64,000 bases of DNA, from positions 186,001 through 250,000 of the forward strand of contig JADFUC010000232.1 of the NCBI GenBank assembly GCA_019722365.1, read 5' to 3'. The notes below the pieces were generated by a model that was not told the origin of the DNA, ran no database searches, and saw only the letters and a list, made by a program, of their open reading frames with translations. Every line of letters starts with the position of its first letter. The stretch's first letter is position 1. Positions 60,244 through 64,000 of the stretch are shown here, one piece after another. Both the position numbers and the translations under genes were made by a program. This stretch comes from Lithospermum erythrorhizon (lineage: Eukaryota > Streptophyta > Magnoliopsida > Boraginales > Boraginaceae).

Positions 60244-61265
60244 GTGAAGCTCAAAGATAGTGAGGAGCTAAATAACAGGCTTAAAGACATTGCCCACGCC
60301 CAAGGGTCCTTCATGATACTTTGCTTCACTTTCCACTTGAGGCGGGGCACGAAGTCGATGCCAAGGGGTTTAAGAATGCCTAAGTTCAAAACTACGATGG
60401 CATGGGGAGATCTAACAATCACATCAGGCCTGTTCATGATTGTCCTTTGGGCAAGTGAGGATGATGTGTACGTAAGGGCTTTCCCGGGCAGTTTGTCAGG
60501 AGCAGCGTTGAAATGGTTCCACAAATTGCCACCTGACACCATAAACTGTTGGTAGGACTTCATGGATGTCTTCATGGATAAATTCGGAGCATCCATTGTG
60601 GTTGAACAAGACGAAGAGGTGTTAATGAACATGAGCGAGAAGCTTGGTGAGGCAGCTTTGGGATTATTCCATCTGATTAACGTACCGACCCCGCGGAGAA
60701 GAAGGTGGCGAAATCAGCGTTCTATCACGGTTGCGATTCGGGACCGTTGAAGGAAAAGGTGGTGTTGGAACGGTGGCTCTTCACATGGTAGCCAATGCGA
60801 TTAAGTACACTTAAAGTTGGAGGAGGCTAAAAATACAGTTGAAAGGATAGCCAAGGTTCGTCCCGAAGAGCAGCAGTCCCCTAAAAGAAACGTTAGAGAA
60901 AGGTTACGGAAAAACTCAAAAAGATCCATTTAGAGGACTGACCCAGGGGAAGATCACCAAGGAGAGAAAATGAAGGGTGAGGCAACCTCGAAACCCAGAT
61001 ATATAATCACGTACACCCATTTAAGAGTATCGATGCGAAGAGTGCTTCCTTGAATGCCCAGAGCAAAAGCATGCCAAAACCCCAAAAACTGAGGTCTCAT
61101 CGAATCGAATTGGCTTAGTTATGTGAGTATCACAAAGACCATGAGCATGACACTAATGATTGCCGGGTTTTGAAGGTTGAAATAGAGAAACTCGTCGAAG
61201 AAAGCCACCTTAAAGTTCGTGAAGAGCAGTCCCCGAAATTGCCGGGCCTCGCGCCGAATGGATAA
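60244..61265 (+). pseudogene. Gag of the second Gypsy element, frameshifted
   Basis: The retrotransposon gag core is clear at 60244-60555: RGLRMPKFKT..., then DDVYVRAFPGSLSGAALKWF, then HKLPPDTINCW. It then stops and resumes as FMDVFMDKFGASI. A C-terminal zinc-knuckle-like CEYHKDHEHD..DCRVLK trace lies at about 61127-61175. Several stops break the frame. Confidence 0.7.
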
Positions 61266-62090
61266 ACCAAGGAGTTGAAGCCCCCAACATGTCACGGGCG
61301 CATTGATACCATTCGAGAGGATTGGCGGGAGGATGAGATACATCTAATTCAGCTTAATATGCTGAAGGCAGTATATAGGCTTCAGCACTTGATAGCCACC
61401 ATTGATAAGGAGGATAAAGTTCCGCGAAAGAAAGAGTTGGAAATTGAGATACCTGTAACAATCCCTAATAATCAGTCCGGTGATTACAAATTTCTTGTGT
61501 GCTTAAGAATATTGGTGGAGGCAACTGAGGGAGTTCGGCGGATATCTTATACTTGGGAGGCGTATGATGGTGGGGTTACCCCAGAACCGCTGAAAACACG
61601 CATGTACCTCTTTGTGAGGTTTTACGGGGGCACTAGGTATATCTAGTGGGGATCGCTTGAATGCGGATCTTCTGATGGGGAGCCCGAAGCGATGTGATAA
61701 GAGCTTCCTTCACGGTTGTCGATATATCCGACCCTATGCAAGCAGGTTCATCGAGTCAATCCACTGGCAAGGCTGTCATTCACCGCTCCATTTGAAGATG
61801 AAGTTTCCAACCACGGGAGGTGGGCGAAGAGTCGAGGGGGGACGGAGAAGGGCTCGAGATGCAGCTATCGGCCTATCATACCTCGAGGAGTTCCCTGAGA
61901 GAGAACCACACGAACAAAAGGCAACGAAGAACTCTCAGATAAGCCAAGGTACAACACTCCCATTAAAAAGCTTGGACAACTCCCCCAAAGAAAGGGAGAG
62001 TGTGAAGAAGGGGTGTCCTCATGAAGAACTCAAGATTGTCTCCCTATGGGAAAAAAACCAGGAAACGTTGGGATAGAATGGTGAACGAGC
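61266..62090 (+). pseudogene. Region between gag and RT of the second Gypsy element
   Basis: Two frames, 61275-61646 and 61657-62076, hold remnants of the protease and the linker before RT. A segment near 61800-61870 resembles the common KFPT..G.GEVRGDQ..AR.CY block of Tat-type elements, split between two frames. Catalytic residues of the protease could not be located. Confidence 0.4.
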
Positions 62091-63018
62091 ACCGAGAATG
62101 CATTGATAAAACACACAAAAGGTATGAAGAGGTCTTCGCATGGAACCAGCGGAGGCATTGCCGGAGTCTGTCACGAATAGCACTACATCAGTGCATGTGG
62201 ACCACGCCCATAGCTGTCAAGCAAAGAGAGAATTTCGAAGAAAACAATCAGCTATCCGAGGAAAGAAGTTAGCGAGAGTTGATGAGGGTGGGGGCCATAG
62301 AAATTACAATTCAGTGGATAGCTAATGTGGTCATGATCAAAGAGTCTATGAGAAATGGAGAATGTGCTGGCTTCACCAACCTCAATAAGAAAACTTGCCC
62401 AAAATTACTTCTGTTACTTGTTTGGGAAGGTTGGTAGATAGGCGGGGTATGAGTTTTGACTTCTAGATGCTTCCGAGGGTATCGTCAAATACTTTTGGAA
62501 AAAATTTTATCAAGAAAAACCACCTTCATCACGAATTACATGGGTTGTCTTGCTAGACAATAATACTTTGGATTGAAAAATACTATGGCATGCGAAGGAT
62601 GGTGAATTGCGTCTTACCCGAGGAGTAAATTGGCGAGAAACATGGAAATCTATATTAGTGAGTATGGCGGTCAAAAAGCAAGAGAAAGGAGGAACATTCT
62701 GGAACACAGAGAGACATTGGAAAGATTGAAGGAGAGTGATTAGCAGTGTTCATTTAGAGATGGCCATGGAAATTCTTGGGATTCATGATAAGTGAACGAG
62801 GCATAGAACCTAATCCCGACAAGATTGAGGCCATAGTTCAAATGCAAGCCTTGACCTCCTATAAGATAGTGCAGAGATTGGCAAGGTGTCTTGTGGCTCT
62901 CAACCGATTCATATCTCTGTCCGGAGATAGGAACCTACTCTTTTTCCGAAAACTGAGACAAGCTTCCCTAGAAGAATTCAAGTGGGATGAGGATGTGCCA
63001 ATTCTTTTGACGAATTAA
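62091..63018 (+). pseudogene. Reverse transcriptase of the second Gypsy element, catalytic motif altered
   Basis: Fragments include KRYEEVFAW at about 62120, IANVVMIKES near 62320, and FTNLNKK near 62370. LDASEGYRQ is shifted near 62465. The expected catalytic Y-I-D-D site at about 62651-62662 reads YISE, so both catalytic Asp residues are lost. The connection domain continues at 62776-63018 (GFMISERGIEPNPDKIEAI). Confidence 0.65.
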
Positions 63019-63650
63019 AAGCATACCTGACGTCTCCAAAAATACTGACCAGACCTGAAGGAAAGGAGGAATTACAATTATACTTAGCTGTATCCAGAGG
63101 AACAGTAAGGAGTGTGCTCATAAGAGAGAGGAAGACAAAATCGAGGAAGCCAAAATACACTATGTGAGTCATGTGCTACATGGACCCGAAGAAAGTTACC
63201 CCCTTATTGACAAATTCATGTTGGCTCTAGTTACCTCAACTAGAAATCTCAAGGCCTACTTTGAAAATCACCCGTAGTGTGGTCCTGAGCTTGACGGTAA
63301 GAATACTTTCAATCAGCGCAAAATGGGAAGACTACGTGAAATGGGCTATAGAGCTAAGTGAGTTTGAGATCACTTTCCGACCTAGAACTGGAATAAAAGC
63401 CCAAGCCTTGGCTGATTTCATCATGGAGTGTGCGGGCAGTGGGGGAGGTCCCGAGGCATGCCAACACCTGAGGAGAGGCCCTCGTGGACGTTATATGTAG
63501 ATGGAGCAGCTGACCAGAAAGGAATCAGTGCATGGATCTTAATTGAGACGGAGGGGTCAACTTTTGAATATGCGTTAAGATTCCAGTTCAAAGCCATCAA
63601 TACTTGAAGGTGAATATGAATCCATGGTAGCGAGGTTATTCAGCTCAAAC
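63019..63650 (+). pseudogene. RT C-terminus and RNase H of the second Gypsy element
   Basis: The tail of RT is recognised by ELSEFEITFRPRTGIKAQALADF at 63350-63420 (RT/RNase H junction). RNase H then starts in another frame with LYVDGAADQKG near 63500, and GEYESMVARL lies near 63610. The frame breaks at several points, and the RNase H is cut by the LTR-like sequence at 63666. Confidence 0.65.
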
Positions 63651-63665
63651 TCTAGGGTAACCCGA

Positions 63666-64000
63666 TGTTGGAATTATCTGACTTGTTCATAGCATAAATA
63701 TAAATATAAATATAAAACAAAATCGACGAGAAACATAGCAATTGTATAAGCAATCGATATATTCACAAAAATATACGTATGAATAAATAGAAACTTTTAC
63801 AAAGTTAGCAGCGTACGGATATTCAAACACTTTTCCGAGAGTTCTCTTCCGTTCCTTTACTTCGGAATGTGATGCTCCGGTTAGTCGCTTGAGAGGTTAA
63901 GCCTCACGATTGGACTTGCTAGAATCAAATAACTATTGGATGAAAATTTGAGTCAAAACTTGACTCAAAATTCTTGAGAGAGAATGAAGGGGGGCGGCAG
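63666..64000. mobile_element. LTR-like sequence at the right edge
   Basis: It starts TGTTGGAATTATC, is AT-rich with a short ATAAATATAAATATAA run, and is non-coding to the end of the window. It follows directly on truncated RNase H sequence, so it is probably another LTR element inserted into the second Gypsy element. Type and orientation are unknown. Confidence 0.3.

Larger units (their letters stand above)
59813..63650 (+). mobile_element. Second Ty3/Gypsy element, Tat-like, truncated and decayed
   Basis: It starts with the PBS TGGCGCCGTGCGTGGGGATC (59813-59832). Gag, pol fragments up to RT and then RNase H follow in order on the plus strand. It stops near 63650, where an LTR-like sequence begins. 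No integrase is seen, so the element is cut or interrupted. Stops and frameshifts occur in each domain, fewer than in the element at 27482-37056. The 5' LTR must end just before 59813, but its start was not found. Confidence 0.7.

Noticed and set aside
60177..60632. 151-codon minus-strand frame
   Set aside because: It is the antisense of the gag core of the second Gypsy element.

Overview
The window looks like nuclear DNA from a flowering plant, most likely a eudicot. It is AT-rich, its genes are split by GT-AG introns, and it carries plant-only families: an LSD1-type zinc finger, a GOLVEN/RGF peptide, and organellar AsnRS and isopropylmalate isomerase with N-terminal targeting extensions. 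Ty3/Gypsy elements with a TGGCGCC primer-binding site and TA-flanked MITEs are also present. The species cannot be named from the sequence. No tRNA or rRNA gene and no CRISPR array was seen.

Layout. 1-2804: non-coding, transposon-like DNA ending in a putative LTR. 4.3-7.1 kb (+): LSD1-like gene whose third zinc finger is broken. 8.0-8.5 kb (-): PMEI/invertase-inhibitor-like secreted protein. 10.8-12.6 kb (-): PP2C-like phosphatase lacking one metal-binding motif. 13.8-17.5 kb (-): urease accessory protein UreD. 18.9-22.2 kb (-): WD40 protein. 22.2-27.5 kb: repeats and a MITE. 27.48-37.06 kb: an old, heavily mutated Ty3/Gypsy element with both LTRs. 38.7-39.2 kb (+): small Cys-rich protein. 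41.4-42.2 kb (+): isopropylmalate isomerase small subunit. 43.1-50.2 kb (-): organellar asparaginyl-tRNA synthetase, 15 exons. 53.4-54.6 kb (+): GOLVEN/RGF peptide precursor. 54.6-58.4 kb: repeats. 58.4-64 kb: a second decayed Gypsy element, flanked by LTR-like fragments.

The genes do not form a cluster or pathway. They are unrelated single genes: nitrogen (urease maturation), leucine biosynthesis, organellar translation, signalling (PP2C, RGF peptide) and cell-death or development control (LSD1). Exon reconstruction gave in-frame products of about the expected length for UreD (298 aa), WD40 (447 aa) and AsnRS (549 aa), so the base sequence is good. The breaks in LSD1 and the non-standard donor in the WD40 gene are therefore worth checking.

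The most unusual pattern is local. In UreD and AsnRS an intron carries tandem repeats of about 113-176 bp whose units contain copies of the neighbouring exon-intron junction. The 5' side of the WD40 gene is also tandemly repeated. Other points are a set of overlapping small ORFs just upstream of the second Gypsy element's primer-binding site, and a 110-bp direct duplication upstream of the RGF gene.
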